From NCBI GenBank assembly GCA_029259345.1, contig JAPDIX010000001.1:1-40395 (forward strand): a DNA stretch of 40,395 bases, in the 5' to 3' direction. The position numbers and the translations under genes were made by a program. The stretch is from Archaeoglobi archaeon (lineage in GTDB: Archaea > Halobacteriota > Archaeoglobi > Archaeoglobales > Archaeoglobaceae). Shown piece after piece: positions 5,767-14,736 of this stretch (its first letter is position 1; each line of letters begins with the position of its first letter). Under the pieces are notes generated by a model. The model saw nothing but the letters and a program-made list of their open reading frames with translations, was not told where the DNA came from and made no database searches.

Positions 5767-7020
5767 TAATACTAATATTTAAGGTGTTCCACAAACTTAG
5801 CATTTAATCTCAATTCAGATAGCTCCATACTAAAAATAGACAACTGATTCACTTCCTATTCCAACGGGACAAAACCATATTACCCTAAATCTAAAATAAA
5901 ACCATCATAAACCGTAAAATTGATAAAAATTTGTGATTTTAGCTTTATAAGGTGATTAAAGTGAGATTACTGGTCATTCCAGTGAAAGTAGATGAGAAAT
6001 GGGAGCTTCTATCGAAAATCGTTGATATGCTTGAAACTATGGAAACCAAGAAGGCTTTGGCAAGAAATGGAATAACGCCAGTAAACAAAGCCGTAAAAAT
6101 GCTCAAAGTCATCATTCTGGCAATGTTCTTCGAGGTTGAGATGTCCTATGCTGTTAGCGAGGTAAATAAGCGTTTAGAGCTGAGAAAGTTCCTGAGGATA
6201 GATGAAGAGGTTAAACTGAGATCAGTCTACTCATTCATGGCAAAATTTGAAGCAGACCAGTTTATAAGCTTGGTTTTCTCAATTCTTAACTCTAATTCAA
6301 AGAAAAGGAGAAATAAACCATCCATTTTAATATTGGATCGGACAGATATATCCCTCGATCTGAATCCTTTCAGAAGGAGGGATTTAAACAATAAGCCTTA
6401 CAAATGGGGCTATTCAACAAAGGGATTCTTTCTGGGTATGGAGATGATGATTCTGATAGACTACAGCACCCTTACACCTTTGTTCTTCCATGTTTATCCA
6501 GCAAATGTTCATGAAAGCAGAATTTACCCCCTAATTTTGGAAATGCTTAAGAGGAAGAAGTTAATGAGGTTTGGAGATGCAATAATCATGGACAGAGGTT
6601 TTTACGCTTACAAGAATTATCTGATAGGGATAAGGTACGGTGTGGTGCCTTTAATCATTCCAAAGAAAAATTTCAGATTAGAGAAGCTTGAAGGGCTGAT
6701 TAGTTATCCTCTGTTTATCTTTAACTCGAAGAACGTTGAAAAGGAGAAGAGAAGATACAGAAAGCTCGTTAAGAGGTTGTTTGAAGGATTAAAGGAGAAT
6801 CTGAAAAAATTGAGGAGCATAATAGAGGACGTAATCAAATTTGGAAAAGAAGCTTTCAGTTTGAGGCGATTGCACTGCTATGATTTCGAACCTGTGAGAA
6901 AGAGATGCTCTCTTTCTGTCCTGTTAACAGGGATGACTGTTAAGCTTGGTTTCAGGGAAAAGAGGGTTATTCAGAAGTTATCAGAGTGGTGATGTGGGGA
7001 AGACCCTAATACTAATATTT
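5767..7020 (+). mobile_element. complete insertion sequence with 14-bp flanking direct repeats
   Basis: TAATACTAATATTT occurs at 5767-5780 and again at 7007-7020, bracketing the transposase gene, as expected for a target-site duplication. Just inside, the left end reads AAGGTGTTCCACAAAC. The right end, read inward on the other strand, is GGGTCTTCCCCACATC, a partial inverted match (GGTxTTCC...ACA). The element body is therefore about 1226 bp. The flanking repeat is long for an IS4-like element, so part of it may be coincidence. The region 5781-5960 before the gene contains no other gene. Confidence 0.65.
5961..6992 (+). CDS. IS4-superfamily-like DDE transposase
   Basis: A protein of about 343 residues. 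DDE features: SILILDRTDISLDLN (first Asp), DAIIMDRGFYAYKNYL (second Asp), and a C-terminal region with GKEAFSLRRLHCYDFEPVRK that should hold the Glu in the YREK-like position. The middle GYSTKGFFLGMEMMILIDY and VYPANVHESRIYPLIL match the family. GTG at 5961 follows GGTGAT; another GTG at 5952 lies inside that RBS. Length is normal and no lesion is seen, so it may be active. A relic of a similar 3' end lies at 27781. Confidence 0.85.
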   Translation: MRLLVIPVKVDEKWELLSKIVDMLETMETKKALARNGITPVNKAVKMLKVIILAMFFEVEMSYAVSEVNKRLELRKFLRIDEEVKLRSVYSFMAKFEADQFISLVFSILNSNSKKRRNKPSILILDRTDISLDLNPFRRRDLNNKPYKWGYSTKGFFLGMEMMILIDYSTLTPLFFHVYPANVHESRIYPLILEMLKRKKLMRFGDAIIMDRGFYAYKNYLIGIRYGVVPLIIPKKNFRLEKLEGLISYPLFIFNSKNVEKEKRRYRKLVKRLFEGLKENLKKLRSIIEDVIKFGKEAFSLRRLHCYDFEPVRKRCSLSVLLTGMTVKLGFREKRVIQKLSEW

Positions 7021-7048
7021 GTTTCATAGACATATAGGAGGAGTTTGT

Positions 7049-7255
7049 ATGGTTTCAGAAATCGATGTTATTGATACCAGGGGTGATGAAAAAGTAGTCG
7101 ATATAATTAAACGCCATCTCAAAAACTCAAAAGAGGCTTGTTTTGCAGTTGGCTATTTCTCTCTTTTCGGCTGGAGTTCAATCAAAGATGATAGACAGAA
7201 AAATATAATTGATGCGAGGTTAAGAGTAAATAGATGGTCAAGAGAGCAAAGCTGA
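7049..7255 (+). pseudogene. N-terminal fragment of a PLD-like/helicase-type protein
   Basis: The ATG at 7049 follows a strong AGGAGGAG RBS and encodes SEIDVIDTRGDEKVVDII and later ACFAVGYFSLFGWSSI. This is the typical opening of large proteins with a phospholipase D-like nuclease domain, often fused to SNF2-type helicases. Homologues are many hundreds of residues long; here the frame changes character after about residue 45 and stops at 7253-7255. It is therefore a truncated leftover, probably cut by the deletion or rearrangement that joined the IS region to the operon starting at 7234. The family assignment rests on the N-terminal motif only. Confidence 0.55.
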
Positions 7256-7749
7256 TCAATGACGTGGTAGAGCTGATACCTATATTCCACCTGCTTTCAA
7301 CCGAAACTTACAGGAAAGTTTACTCTTCACTTCTTGAGGGTTGGTATACGGTTAGTGAGCTGAAAGAGATGTTCGGCGAGGGTTATGAGGAGGCACTGAG
7401 GATCCTAAAAAATGCCGGAATGCTTGAAGCAAAGTGGAGGATGCCTTCTGATCCGGGCGGAAGGCCCGAAAAAGAATACCATGTCAGTTACACCCACATA
7501 AGCGCGAACTTCTACATCTCCCTTAAAGACCTCAACAAGGTTCTTGAAGTAATCTTTATGAGCGATGATGAGGTGGAAGAGTACGTTAAGAAAATCGAAG
7601 CGGAGATCAAATCAGGAAGGAGTTCTATCCCGTATATAACCAAAGATCTAAACCTCGATCCGCTGTTTCTAAGGGCAATTGCTAAGAGGTCTCTCAGGCT
7701 CAATTTGAAAGGGCAGCTTATCGAAATCGCGAAAGATGAGGAGATATAG
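7234..7749 (+). CDS. winged-helix (ArsR-like) transcriptional regulator
   Basis: A 171-residue protein with a winged-helix at residues about 15-90: LLSTETYRKVYSSLLEGWYT, VSELKEMFGEGYEEALRILK, NAGMLEAKWRMPSDPGGRPE then KEYHVSYTHI as the wing. The C-terminal half (EVIFMSDDEVEEYVKKIEAE and beyond) is helical and probably serves for dimerisation or sensing. It starts inside the end of the PLD-like fragment and overlaps the next gene by 14 bases, so it leads a four-gene operon. It may regulate that operon. No ligand-binding cysteine pair is evident, so a metal-sensing role is not supported. Confidence 0.75.
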   Translation: MVKRAKLINDVVELIPIFHLLSTETYRKVYSSLLEGWYTVSELKEMFGEGYEEALRILKNAGMLEAKWRMPSDPGGRPEKEYHVSYTHISANFYISLKDLNKVLEVIFMSDDEVEEYVKKIEAEIKSGRSSIPYITKDLNLDPLFLRAIAKRSLRLNLKGQLIEIAKDEEI

Positions 7750-7972
7750 TATAAAAGATTTGCTTAACAAGTTTAAGTGGCATCACGATTTCGATTTCTC
7801 GCTTGTAAGAGTTGTTTACATTGACAGGCCAAAGGGTTTTTCAGAAATAAGCGGAGATGACATTGAGGAAATTGGACACAAGTTCCTTTACCTGAAATCC
7901 GGGACTGCAATTCCTCACCACAGAGTTGTTGAAATAAAGTATGGAGATGAGATAGTATGGAGAAGGTCGTAA
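7736..7972 (+). CDS. DUF504/UPF0248 (MJ1316-type) protein, possible RNA-end recognition
   Basis: A 78-residue protein with the DUF504 pattern: IKDLLNKFKWHHDFDFSLVR, then VYIDRPKGFSEISGDDI, and IPHHRVVEIKYGDEIVWRR at the end. The family (MJ1316) has been proposed to recognise cyclic-phosphate or processed RNA ends and is near universal in archaea. Length is normal. It overlaps the upstream regulator by 14 bases and the downstream BtpA gene by 16, so it is part of a tightly coupled operon. The RNA-end role is from published domain analysis and is not shown by the sequence here. Confidence 0.85.
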   Translation: MRRYSIKDLLNKFKWHHDFDFSLVRVVYIDRPKGFSEISGDDIEEIGHKFLYLKSGTAIPHHRVVEIKYGDEIVWRRS

Positions 7973-8703
7973 TAGGGGTCGTTCACCTTTTGCCCCTTCC
8001 GGGATCTCCAGAATACGTGAACTTTGAGGAAGTGATAGACAGGGCTGTCCAGGATGCCAAAGCAATAGAAGATGGCGGAGCAGATGCTCTGATTATAGAG
8101 AACTACGGTGACAGACCCTTTTTAAAGGAGGTCGGAAAAGAGGTTGTGGCGTGTATGACAGCAATTGCGTCTGAAATAAAAAGGGAAGTTTCAATCGGTC
8201 TTGGCATCAATGTTCTTAGAAACGACGCGATAGCTTCTCTTTCAATTGCAAAGGCTGTTAATGCTGATTTTGTCAGGGTCAATCAGCTCTTCTTTACCTC
8301 AGTTTCCCCTGAGGGTTTGCTGGAGGGTAATGCTGGTAAAATCATGAGATACAAAAGGCAGATTGACTGCAAGGCCATGATCTTTGCCGATATTATGGTA
8401 AAGCATGCTGTTCATTTCGCCAGACTTAAGGAATACTGTCTGAATGCGGAGAGAAGCTTTGCTGACGCTCTGATTGTTACGGGTGAAGCAACGGGAAGAG
8501 AAGTGAGAGTTGAAGACCTGAGGTTTGTTAGAAAAGAGGTAAGAATGCCGGTTCTCGCGGGCAGTGGTGTTAATGCGGAGAATGTTAAGAATGTTATCAA
8601 GTACTGCGACGGAATTATTATTGGTAGCTATATTAAAAGGAGTGGGAGAGTGGATGCAGAAAGGGTTTCAAAAATCGTCAGACTTACAAAAGGTGAAAGG
8701 TAA
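7957..8703 (+). CDS. BtpA-family TIM-barrel protein
   Basis: A 248-residue protein. Family features: VVIGVVHLLPLPGSPEY at the N-terminus, EDGGADALIIENYGDRPF, GLGINVLRNDAIASLSIAKA and the C-terminal VLAGSGVNAENVKNVIKYCD with GIIIGSYIK. The repeated beta-alpha pattern and the GSG/GS phosphate-binding loops fit a phosphate-binding TIM barrel. In cyanobacteria BtpA affects photosystem I assembly; in archaea the substrate is unknown, so that name should not be read as a function. It starts inside the DUF504 gene and its end overlaps the kinase gene by about 50 bases. Confidence 0.85.
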   Translation: MEKVVIGVVHLLPLPGSPEYVNFEEVIDRAVQDAKAIEDGGADALIIENYGDRPFLKEVGKEVVACMTAIASEIKREVSIGLGINVLRNDAIASLSIAKAVNADFVRVNQLFFTSVSPEGLLEGNAGKIMRYKRQIDCKAMIFADIMVKHAVHFARLKEYCLNAERSFADALIVTGEATGREVRVEDLRFVRKEVRMPVLAGSGVNAENVKNVIKYCDGIIIGSYIKRSGRVDAERVSKIVRLTKGER

Positions 8704-9196
8704 GCACTCAGAGGTTTATCTTATCGGAAAGTATGCTATAAAGGTTTTTGGTAATAAATTCACGTATAATTTTCTAAAGGAGGTGAAGCTTCTAACCCTT
8801 CTTCAGCCCTTCAAATTTGTACCCAAAATTTACGCTGTAGATCTGCATGATCTAAAAATAGTCATGCAGAGGGTTAAAGGTGTAACGATAGCAGAACACC
8901 TCGATAGAGATGTAGTTGAGCAGTGTCTGAACAACTGCCTCATTTTGGACATGCTCGGAATAGAGAAGCAGGAAATGAACCATCCTGATAAACACATAAT
9001 CACCTCTGACAGAGTTTACTTCATAGATTTCGAGAGAGGCAGATTTAAAGATAGGCCATCAAACCTCACGCAGTTCTGCGTGTATTTGAAGAGAAGGGGA
9101 ATTGTGGTAGATAGGGAGCTTATGGCTGAATACAAGAAGAACCCGAACTTAAGAGTGTTCAAAAAGATAAAATCAGAGATCGTCTCTTCTCTTTAG
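8654..9196 (+). CDS. small archaeal protein-kinase-like protein
   Basis: About 180 residues from the ATG at 8654, chosen because the frame's upstream part (from 8564) lies wholly within the BtpA gene. Kinase-like marks: YLIGKYAIKVFGN (ATP-site lysine), NFLKEVKLLTLL (partner glutamate), VPKIYAVDLHDLKIVMQRVK as the hinge strand, MNHPDKHII in place of the catalytic loop, and VYFIDFERG in place of DFG. It is shorter than classical kinases and lacks a full C-lobe, as in some RIO/Bud32-like archaeal families. Substrate is unknown. It is the last gene of the operon and overlaps DUF1786 convergently by 24 bases. Confidence 0.7.
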   Translation: MQKGFQKSSDLQKVKGKHSEVYLIGKYAIKVFGNKFTYNFLKEVKLLTLLQPFKFVPKIYAVDLHDLKIVMQRVKGVTIAEHLDRDVVEQCLNNCLILDMLGIEKQEMNHPDKHIITSDRVYFIDFERGRFKDRPSNLTQFCVYLKRRGIVVDRELMAEYKKNPNLRVFKKIKSEIVSSL

Positions 9197-10180
9197 AAGG
9201 AGTAGCATTCCAAGATTGCCAACAATCATTGGGTCTCCGTCAGCTTCCCTTATGTTCGCCATCTCTGCATTCGGCCCTGTGCAAACAGAGTCCTTCACAT
9301 CCAGAACCTCTTCGATATAACATCCATGCCCTCCATCCTTTAAAACGTATTCGTTGTCAATCTCGCCCTCCAAAAATCTCTCAAGTAACTTTTCAATATT
9401 TTCTCCCCTCCTTTTCAGCACTGGAGTGTGATGTTCAAATAAAGCTCTGATCTCTAAACCCCTGTTTACAACAGCTGCCGTGAGATGCGAATTTCCAAAG
9501 TTTACAAGCAGTGCTGGGAATTCTCTCGCTGAAATTGCGCACCCAGCAATCGCTGCGAAAACCGTATCTATGACATAAACATCAGCCTCCATGTAATCCA
9601 GAACGCTTCTTGCAGCATCCCTCATTCGGTTAAATTCTGGAGGAATTTTGGATGATTGAAACAGAAAACTCTCAATTGCAGGATTTCTCTTTATCATTCT
9701 TTCAAACATTCTGAATCTGAAAATTCTGTTGCTCATCTTCGGCGAGAAACCGTGATCCTGAACTGCTATGACGTATTTTTCTGGCATCTCGTAGCCCATC
9801 TTCGATATTAACTCTACGAAGAACTGCATGTCTACATCCTTTGTCTCAATGCTCACAGCATCACTATCAGGCTCCCCTATTATAACACCCATTTCTTTTA
9901 CCTTCTCAAGGTCATCCGAGAATGTCAAGGCAGCTCTCTCGTCTGCGTAAACTCTATAATTTTCAAGATGCTTTCTGACCGCCCAAGTTATCGCCCCGCC
10001 CCCCATCGTGTATCCATGGAGATAAATATCTCCATCCACTCTTTCGATTCTCCTTGCTATGAGTTTCGTCGGAGATGGTAGAATGGCCTTTGGACAATTT
10101 CTGATGTTCTCCTCAGCAAAAAGCATGAAGTCCTGTGTTCCAGAGCCTACATCCAGCGTAAAAACACTAAAACCCAACAT
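9173..10180 (-). CDS. DUF1786 actin/ASKHA-fold ATPase-like protein
   Basis: About 335 residues. The N-terminus FSVFTLDVGSGTQDFMLF is a phosphate-1 loop of the actin/Hsp70/sugar-kinase fold. VYVIDTVFAAIAGCAISA and PALLVNFGNSHLTAAVVNRG supply a second such loop. This matches DUF1786, often annotated as similar to pyruvate-formate-lyase activating enzyme without proof. ATG at 10180 follows GGTGGTGGAT and is preferred over the earlier in-frame ATG at 10240. It overlaps the end of the membrane hydrolase gene by 14 bases, so it belongs to the cysS/DUF457 operon. Substrate unknown. Confidence 0.75.
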   Translation of the reverse strand: MLGFSVFTLDVGSGTQDFMLFAEENIRNCPKAILPSPTKLIARRIERVDGDIYLHGYTMGGGAITWAVRKHLENYRVYADERAALTFSDDLEKVKEMGVIIGEPDSDAVSIETKDVDMQFFVELISKMGYEMPEKYVIAVQDHGFSPKMSNRIFRFRMFERMIKRNPAIESFLFQSSKIPPEFNRMRDAARSVLDYMEADVYVIDTVFAAIAGCAISAREFPALLVNFGNSHLTAAVVNRGLEIRALFEHHTPVLKRRGENIEKLLERFLEGEIDNEYVLKDGGHGCYIEEVLDVKDSVCTGPNAEMANIREADGDPMIVGNLGMLLLLKRRDDL

Positions 10181-10604
10181 ATCCACCACCTGATGCAAAG
10201 TAAACAAAGGATAAGAATCCAAGTATGAAGGATGATGCATTTATCAGCGGATTGTTACTTTTGAAAACTCTGAAAGCAACTCTTTTCTTTGAGAACGGGA
10301 AAAATGGTGGAAATTTCTGCATTGTAAATGAGTCGGCAAAGATATGAATTATGATAGCAACAAAAGCGGAGAGAGCCAGAAGTTCCTCAACTCTCATCGC
10401 TCTGAAAAGGAAAAATGCTACTATTGTTACCAGTACCGCAAATGTTATGTTGTGGGTGTATTCTCTGTGTTTCATTCGGAGAAGGATGTCAATGTCGGGC
10501 AAAACGGCAAAGATTGCTGCAAAAAGAATAAAATGAATCCCGAGCTTGGATATGAACGGAGACAGCACAAGAAGGGTAAAGCCAATGTGCCCAAGTCTGT
10601 TCAT
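10167..10604 (-). CDS. DUF457 (YdjM-type) membrane-bound metal-dependent hydrolase
   Basis: About 145 residues with four hydrophobic segments (IGFTLLVLSPFISKL, IHFILFAAIFAVLPDIDILL, ITFAVLVTIVAFFLF, LLALSAFVAIIIHIFADSF). Conserved polar motifs lie between them: GHIG, PDID, REYTHN and HIFADSF, which form the likely metal site of this family. ATG at 10604 overlaps the stop of cysS (ATGA, 10601-10604) and has GAGGTGGAG upstream inside cysS. A GTG at 10616 is in frame but lies in the RBS. The protein acts in the membrane; its substrate is unknown. Confidence 0.8.
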   Translation of the reverse strand: MNRLGHIGFTLLVLSPFISKLGIHFILFAAIFAVLPDIDILLRMKHREYTHNITFAVLVTIVAFFLFRAMRVEELLALSAFVAIIIHIFADSFTMQKFPPFFPFSKKRVAFRVFKSNNPLINASSFILGFLSFVYFASGGGYVGF

Positions 10605-12001
10605 CTCAATCTCCACCTCGTCCCCTTAGGTGTATCTATTAGTTGCAAGCCCTTTTTAGCAAACTCTTCTCGAATTGAATCTGCCACGTCAAACCTTCTC
10701 TCCTTTCTTGCTCTCTCCCTCTCCTTGATCTTCTTTGCTTCCTCCGCTGTCAATACTGGAATCCTCTCCCATTTCTCGAAAAGCCCAAGAAGCGAGCATA
10801 GTGTTTTGAAAGAATCAAACATCTTCTCAAGCTGCTCAAGTGAGGCGTTGAAGATTACTTTGTTGATATAGCCAGCAAAACTGTGAAGAATTGCCAGAGC
10901 CTTAGGAGTGTTTAGATCGTGCTTCATAACATCCATGAATTCAGCGATGTATTCCCCATATTCAAGATTTCCCGCTTCCCTGTCACCAAAGGTCTTGAGA
11001 TACGCTATCTCCATATCCATGTTCAGGAGGGTGGTTTTGAGATACTCATAAGCCTTCTTCGCCCTTTCGATGGCCTCTTCACTGTAATCAAGGGGACTGC
11101 GATAGTGGGCTGTTACCAAGAAATACCTGAGAACTTCACCCTCATACTTCTGAAGGACATCCCTTATTCTTACTATGTTTCCGAGACTCTTGCTCATCTT
11201 CTCCCCTCTAATCCTGACAAAATCATTGTGAATCCATATTTTAACTGGCTCAACGCCAAAAAGGGCGTAGCTCTGAGCTCTCTCATTCTCGTGGTGCGGA
11301 AAAATCAAATCCTTCCCTCCTCCATGAATGTCGAAAGGCACACCGAGATACTTGGCAGACATTACACTGCACTCTATATGCCATCCCGGTCTGCCTTCAC
11401 CCCAAGGTGAGTGAAAGTACGATTCAGCCTTGAAATCATCCTCCTTTGCAGCTTTCCACAAGGCAAAATCCTTTACGTCCTTCTTCCTTTCATCAGGTTC
11501 AATTCTGTGTTTGTTTAACTCCTCTAAGGTCTGCTTTGATAGCTCTCCGTAGTGTTCGAAAGCCGGAACGTGAAAATAAACGTCTCCATCAACGGCGTAT
11601 GCGTATCCTTTCTCCAAAAGTTTCTGCACAAACTCGATGATATCATCTATATGTTCAGTCGCCTTTGGGTGATGTGTGGCTTTCCTAACATTAAGGCACT
11701 CCATATCCTCAAAATACTCTTTAATGAACTTCTCCGCAACCTCTCTCTGCGTTTTCCCCTCCTCCACAGCTCTCCTTATTATCTTGTCATCCACATCGGT
11801 GAAATTCTGAACGTAGACGACCCTATATCCTATATACTCAAGAAGACGTCTTAATGTATCAAAGATGACAGCACTTCTCGCGTGACCGATGTGGGAATAA
11901 TCGTAAGCAGTTATACCGCAAACATACATCCTTATTTCGTCCCCTTCAACGATGTCTTCCAGCTGCTCGAGTTTGCGACTCATCGTATTGTAAAGTTCCA
12001 T
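10601..12001 (-). CDS. cysS: cysteinyl-tRNA synthetase
   Basis: A 466-residue class I synthetase that charges tRNA-Cys. YVCGITAYDYSHIGHARSAV carries the HIGH signature and the first zinc cysteine. GWHIECSVMSAKYLG and the HHENERAQSYALF segment supply other active-site and zinc ligands, and GEKMSKSLGNIVRI is the KMSKS loop. The C-terminal anticodon-binding part is complete, ending TPKGTRWRLR. Length is typical for bacterial and archaeal CysS. It is followed with a four-base overlap by a DUF457 gene and preceded 31 bases upstream by the PAS protein. Presence of CysS shows that this organism need not rely only on the SepRS/SepCysS route. Confidence 0.97.
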   Translation of the reverse strand: MELYNTMSRKLEQLEDIVEGDEIRMYVCGITAYDYSHIGHARSAVIFDTLRRLLEYIGYRVVYVQNFTDVDDKIIRRAVEEGKTQREVAEKFIKEYFEDMECLNVRKATHHPKATEHIDDIIEFVQKLLEKGYAYAVDGDVYFHVPAFEHYGELSKQTLEELNKHRIEPDERKKDVKDFALWKAAKEDDFKAESYFHSPWGEGRPGWHIECSVMSAKYLGVPFDIHGGGKDLIFPHHENERAQSYALFGVEPVKIWIHNDFVRIRGEKMSKSLGNIVRIRDVLQKYEGEVLRYFLVTAHYRSPLDYSEEAIERAKKAYEYLKTTLLNMDMEIAYLKTFGDREAGNLEYGEYIAEFMDVMKHDLNTPKALAILHSFAGYINKVIFNASLEQLEKMFDSFKTLCSLLGLFEKWERIPVLTAEEAKKIKERERARKERRFDVADSIREEFAKKGLQLIDTPKGTRWRLR

Positions 12002-12032
12002 ATCCTCAGCTTTCCCCAGATTTAAAAAATTG

Positions 12033-14681
12033 TTACTTTCCCCTATCTAAAATTTTCTTGATCTCGTAGGTTGCAATCTCTCTTGCCCTCAATTCATCGA
12101 GAATATTCTCGATCCGATTTGCCTGCTCCTCAATTTTTTTGACAAAATCTTCAAAATTGAAATCGTCTTTGACCTCTATATATCCTTTAATTATCGCAAG
12201 TGGATTTCTGAGCTTGTCTGCAAGGAATTCAAGCTGATTGAGATTCTCTACTATCACCCTAAGCGCTGCCTCCTTTTCTCTCTCAACCTCCATAGATTTG
12301 ATAGAGAGCACGACATCTCCTTTTATTGTTGAGATAATGCCTACCTCTTCATCCGTGAAAGTTTGTTCTGAAAACAGGATTGCAATACCGTAAGTTTTTT
12401 CGAGATCTGCAAAGGGTATAATGACGACTTCACCATCCCTTTCTCTCAACCTTACAATCTCCTCCGAATTCAAATATTCGTTGGCGATTTTTTCACATCT
12501 CTCTTCATCCAGCCCCTGAGAAATGCTTACTGGAATAAGACCGCCTTCATTGAGAAATGCAGCAACCTTTATTCCGGCTTTTTCAAGATAAGTTCTGAGA
12601 TTGCTAAATATCCTGAACTCTGTTTTTTCGTGTGCGATGGATCTGCCAAATTCACTGACTACTCTCAACAAAGTGTTTACCCTTTTCAGCATTTCCTCAT
12701 TTTCTTTTAGGTTTGTAACATCTGCAACGTTGACTAAGACTGCGGGTTCTCCTTTATACATTATACGACCTGCAAGAATTCTTAGCCATTTTTCCTCACC
12801 GCTCTTTGTTATCGCTTTAACTTCATAGCTTTCAGGGACTTTTTCTCCTCTCTCCCTTGCCCTGTATCTCGAAATCGCTAAATCCCGATAATCCGGATGA
12901 ACTACCATATATGGGTGCTCGAGCCGATTGATTTCTTCGATGGTGTAGCCAAACATTTCTCTCAGTCTCTCATTACCGTAGACAACCTTGTCGTCCTGCA
13001 TTATGAATATGCCAGTATGGGAGTTCTCTGCCAAAGTTCGGTAAAGTTCTTCCCTCTCTCTCAGCTTCTTCCTCGCTTCGACCATGTTGGTAACATCTAC
13101 GAAGTTTCCAAGAATTGCAGGCTTTCCTCTAAAATTTATTCGAACAAGAAGGAGATTGGCATATCTTCTCTCCCCGCTCTTTGTTACATAGCGGGTAAAT
13201 ACGGTTTCATAACCACCATCCAAAACCTTCTTTATGATTTCATCTACCCTATCTCTGATGCTCTCCTCGAAAAGGTTGTAGTATGCATCTGTCCCTATCA
13301 ACTCTTCTCTCGAATACCCGACATAATCCTCGGAAGCTCTGTTCATGTAAACAACTTTGCCGTCCTGAAGAACAAAAATTCCAGCCTGAGAGTTTTCAGC
13401 CAGAGTTCGGTAGAGCTCTTCACTCTCTCGCACCCTTCTCTCAAGCTCCTTTTTAGCTGTGATATCTCTTAAGATAACCACAGTCCCACTAACATCTCCC
13501 CCCTCCCTAACTATTGGCGAACCGGTAACCTCCACCCATCTTGGTTTTCCATTTCTATCCTTTATCTGGATTTCCAGTCTTTTAAAATCTATCCTGCCTT
13601 TAAAACCCTCCTCAATACTCTTCCTGACCTTTTCAGCATGATCGGGAAGGATAAACTCGAAGGCGTTTTTTCCCACGAGTTCTTCCGGGGTGTAACCGTG
13701 AAACCTTACAGCAGAATTAGCAAGGAGTATTTTACCCGAGACGTCTGTTACAATAATTGCATCAACCGAACTTTCGAAAGTAATCTTGTAGTTTCTTAGC
13801 TCCTCTTCCAGCTTTTGCAAAAGCTCATTCTGTTCACTCAGATCGAAGAAAATGTATATTTCCTCCATACCGGGTATTTTGAAGAACAGAAACTCTCTTT
13901 TCCCGTCAGTTGTTTCAACCTCAATCCTTCCAGCAGATTTTCCAGAGACTAAGCGATAAATGCTTTCAGCATTCAAAAAAGTTTTATTCGCAGCTATATT
14001 CGAGTAGTATAGCCTTTCCGAGATGAAGGTCAGAACAGGATACTCAACATAATCAAAGGTTTTTCTCAGGTTCCTCAGTCTCTCCTCATCTGTCGTTCTC
14101 AGAAGTATCTCGTAAATCTTCTCACCGCAAATCTCAACCTCTCTTACCTTTGCTCTCACCCCGATAACTTTACCACCAATCTCTACTGAGAAATCAACCT
14201 CCCCTTCAGCCAAAAGCTCTTCAAATATCTTCACATCGAAAATGTCATCGAGCCTTTTTCCCTCGATTTCTTTATCGAGACCGGTTGCGCGATAAAACGT
14301 CTCATTTGCCAGAATTATCCTTTTCCTCTCATCCACAAACAGCAGTCCATAGTGGAAATCCCAGACACCTGAGTAACTTTTCCTTATAAGTTCGGGAATT
14401 TCAGAAAGATCGTAAACTAAAATCCGCTGATCCTCAACAACAGCCTTTAGTCTGTAAAATCTACCATCTCTTCCAACTACTGTAAATTCTCCACCGGCCT
14501 TTAAAGCCCTCTCCGCAAAGGGTTTAAAGCCCTCTGCGACGAGATTAAATATGTTCTCACCGAGCAAATCTTCTCGCTCAAAGCCGAGTTTTTTTGTGAA
14601 ATCAGAATTAACTTCCAAAATGTTTCCATCTTTGTCCAGCAATAATGCCTCTTTAGCTCTTATTACTGTCCTTTTCAACAT
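12033..14681 (-). CDS. multi-PAS/GAF sensor with degenerate histidine-kinase end
   Basis: An 882-residue cytosolic protein with no membrane segments. Domains in order: PAS about 1-90, PAS 105-195, weak PAS 200-285, PAS 300-415 (SVDAIIVTDVSGKILLANSA), PAS 425-540, PAS 548-665, GAF-like 675-805, then a dimerisation helix 815-880. The fifth and sixth PAS share ELYRTLAENS and look like a recent duplication. The end contains FLADKLRNPLAIIKGY, which matches the H-box of histidine kinases (xHELRNPL) except that the phospho-accepting histidine is Asp, and no ATPase domain follows. It probably senses a ligand or redox state and signals by protein contact. It lies in the same direction as cysS. Confidence 0.85.
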   Translation of the reverse strand: MLKRTVIRAKEALLLDKDGNILEVNSDFTKKLGFEREDLLGENIFNLVAEGFKPFAERALKAGGEFTVVGRDGRFYRLKAVVEDQRILVYDLSEIPELIRKSYSGVWDFHYGLLFVDERKRIILANETFYRATGLDKEIEGKRLDDIFDVKIFEELLAEGEVDFSVEIGGKVIGVRAKVREVEICGEKIYEILLRTTDEERLRNLRKTFDYVEYPVLTFISERLYYSNIAANKTFLNAESIYRLVSGKSAGRIEVETTDGKREFLFFKIPGMEEIYIFFDLSEQNELLQKLEEELRNYKITFESSVDAIIVTDVSGKILLANSAVRFHGYTPEELVGKNAFEFILPDHAEKVRKSIEEGFKGRIDFKRLEIQIKDRNGKPRWVEVTGSPIVREGGDVSGTVVILRDITAKKELERRVRESEELYRTLAENSQAGIFVLQDGKVVYMNRASEDYVGYSREELIGTDAYYNLFEESIRDRVDEIIKKVLDGGYETVFTRYVTKSGERRYANLLLVRINFRGKPAILGNFVDVTNMVEARKKLREREELYRTLAENSHTGIFIMQDDKVVYGNERLREMFGYTIEEINRLEHPYMVVHPDYRDLAISRYRARERGEKVPESYEVKAITKSGEEKWLRILAGRIMYKGEPAVLVNVADVTNLKENEEMLKRVNTLLRVVSEFGRSIAHEKTEFRIFSNLRTYLEKAGIKVAAFLNEGGLIPVSISQGLDEERCEKIANEYLNSEEIVRLRERDGEVVIIPFADLEKTYGIAILFSEQTFTDEEVGIISTIKGDVVLSIKSMEVEREKEAALRVIVENLNQLEFLADKLRNPLAIIKGYIEVKDDFNFEDFVKKIEEQANRIENILDELRAREIATYEIKKILDRGK

Positions 14682-14736
14682 TTTATTTACGAGACGTCCT
14701 TAGAAATTTAAAGTTTTTCACATAAAGATATGAAAA

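Noticed and set aside
12897-13472. Open frame of 191 codons on the plus strand.
   Set aside because: It is antisense to the PAS repeats, and the duplicated PAS sequence causes repeated patterns in the antisense frame too.
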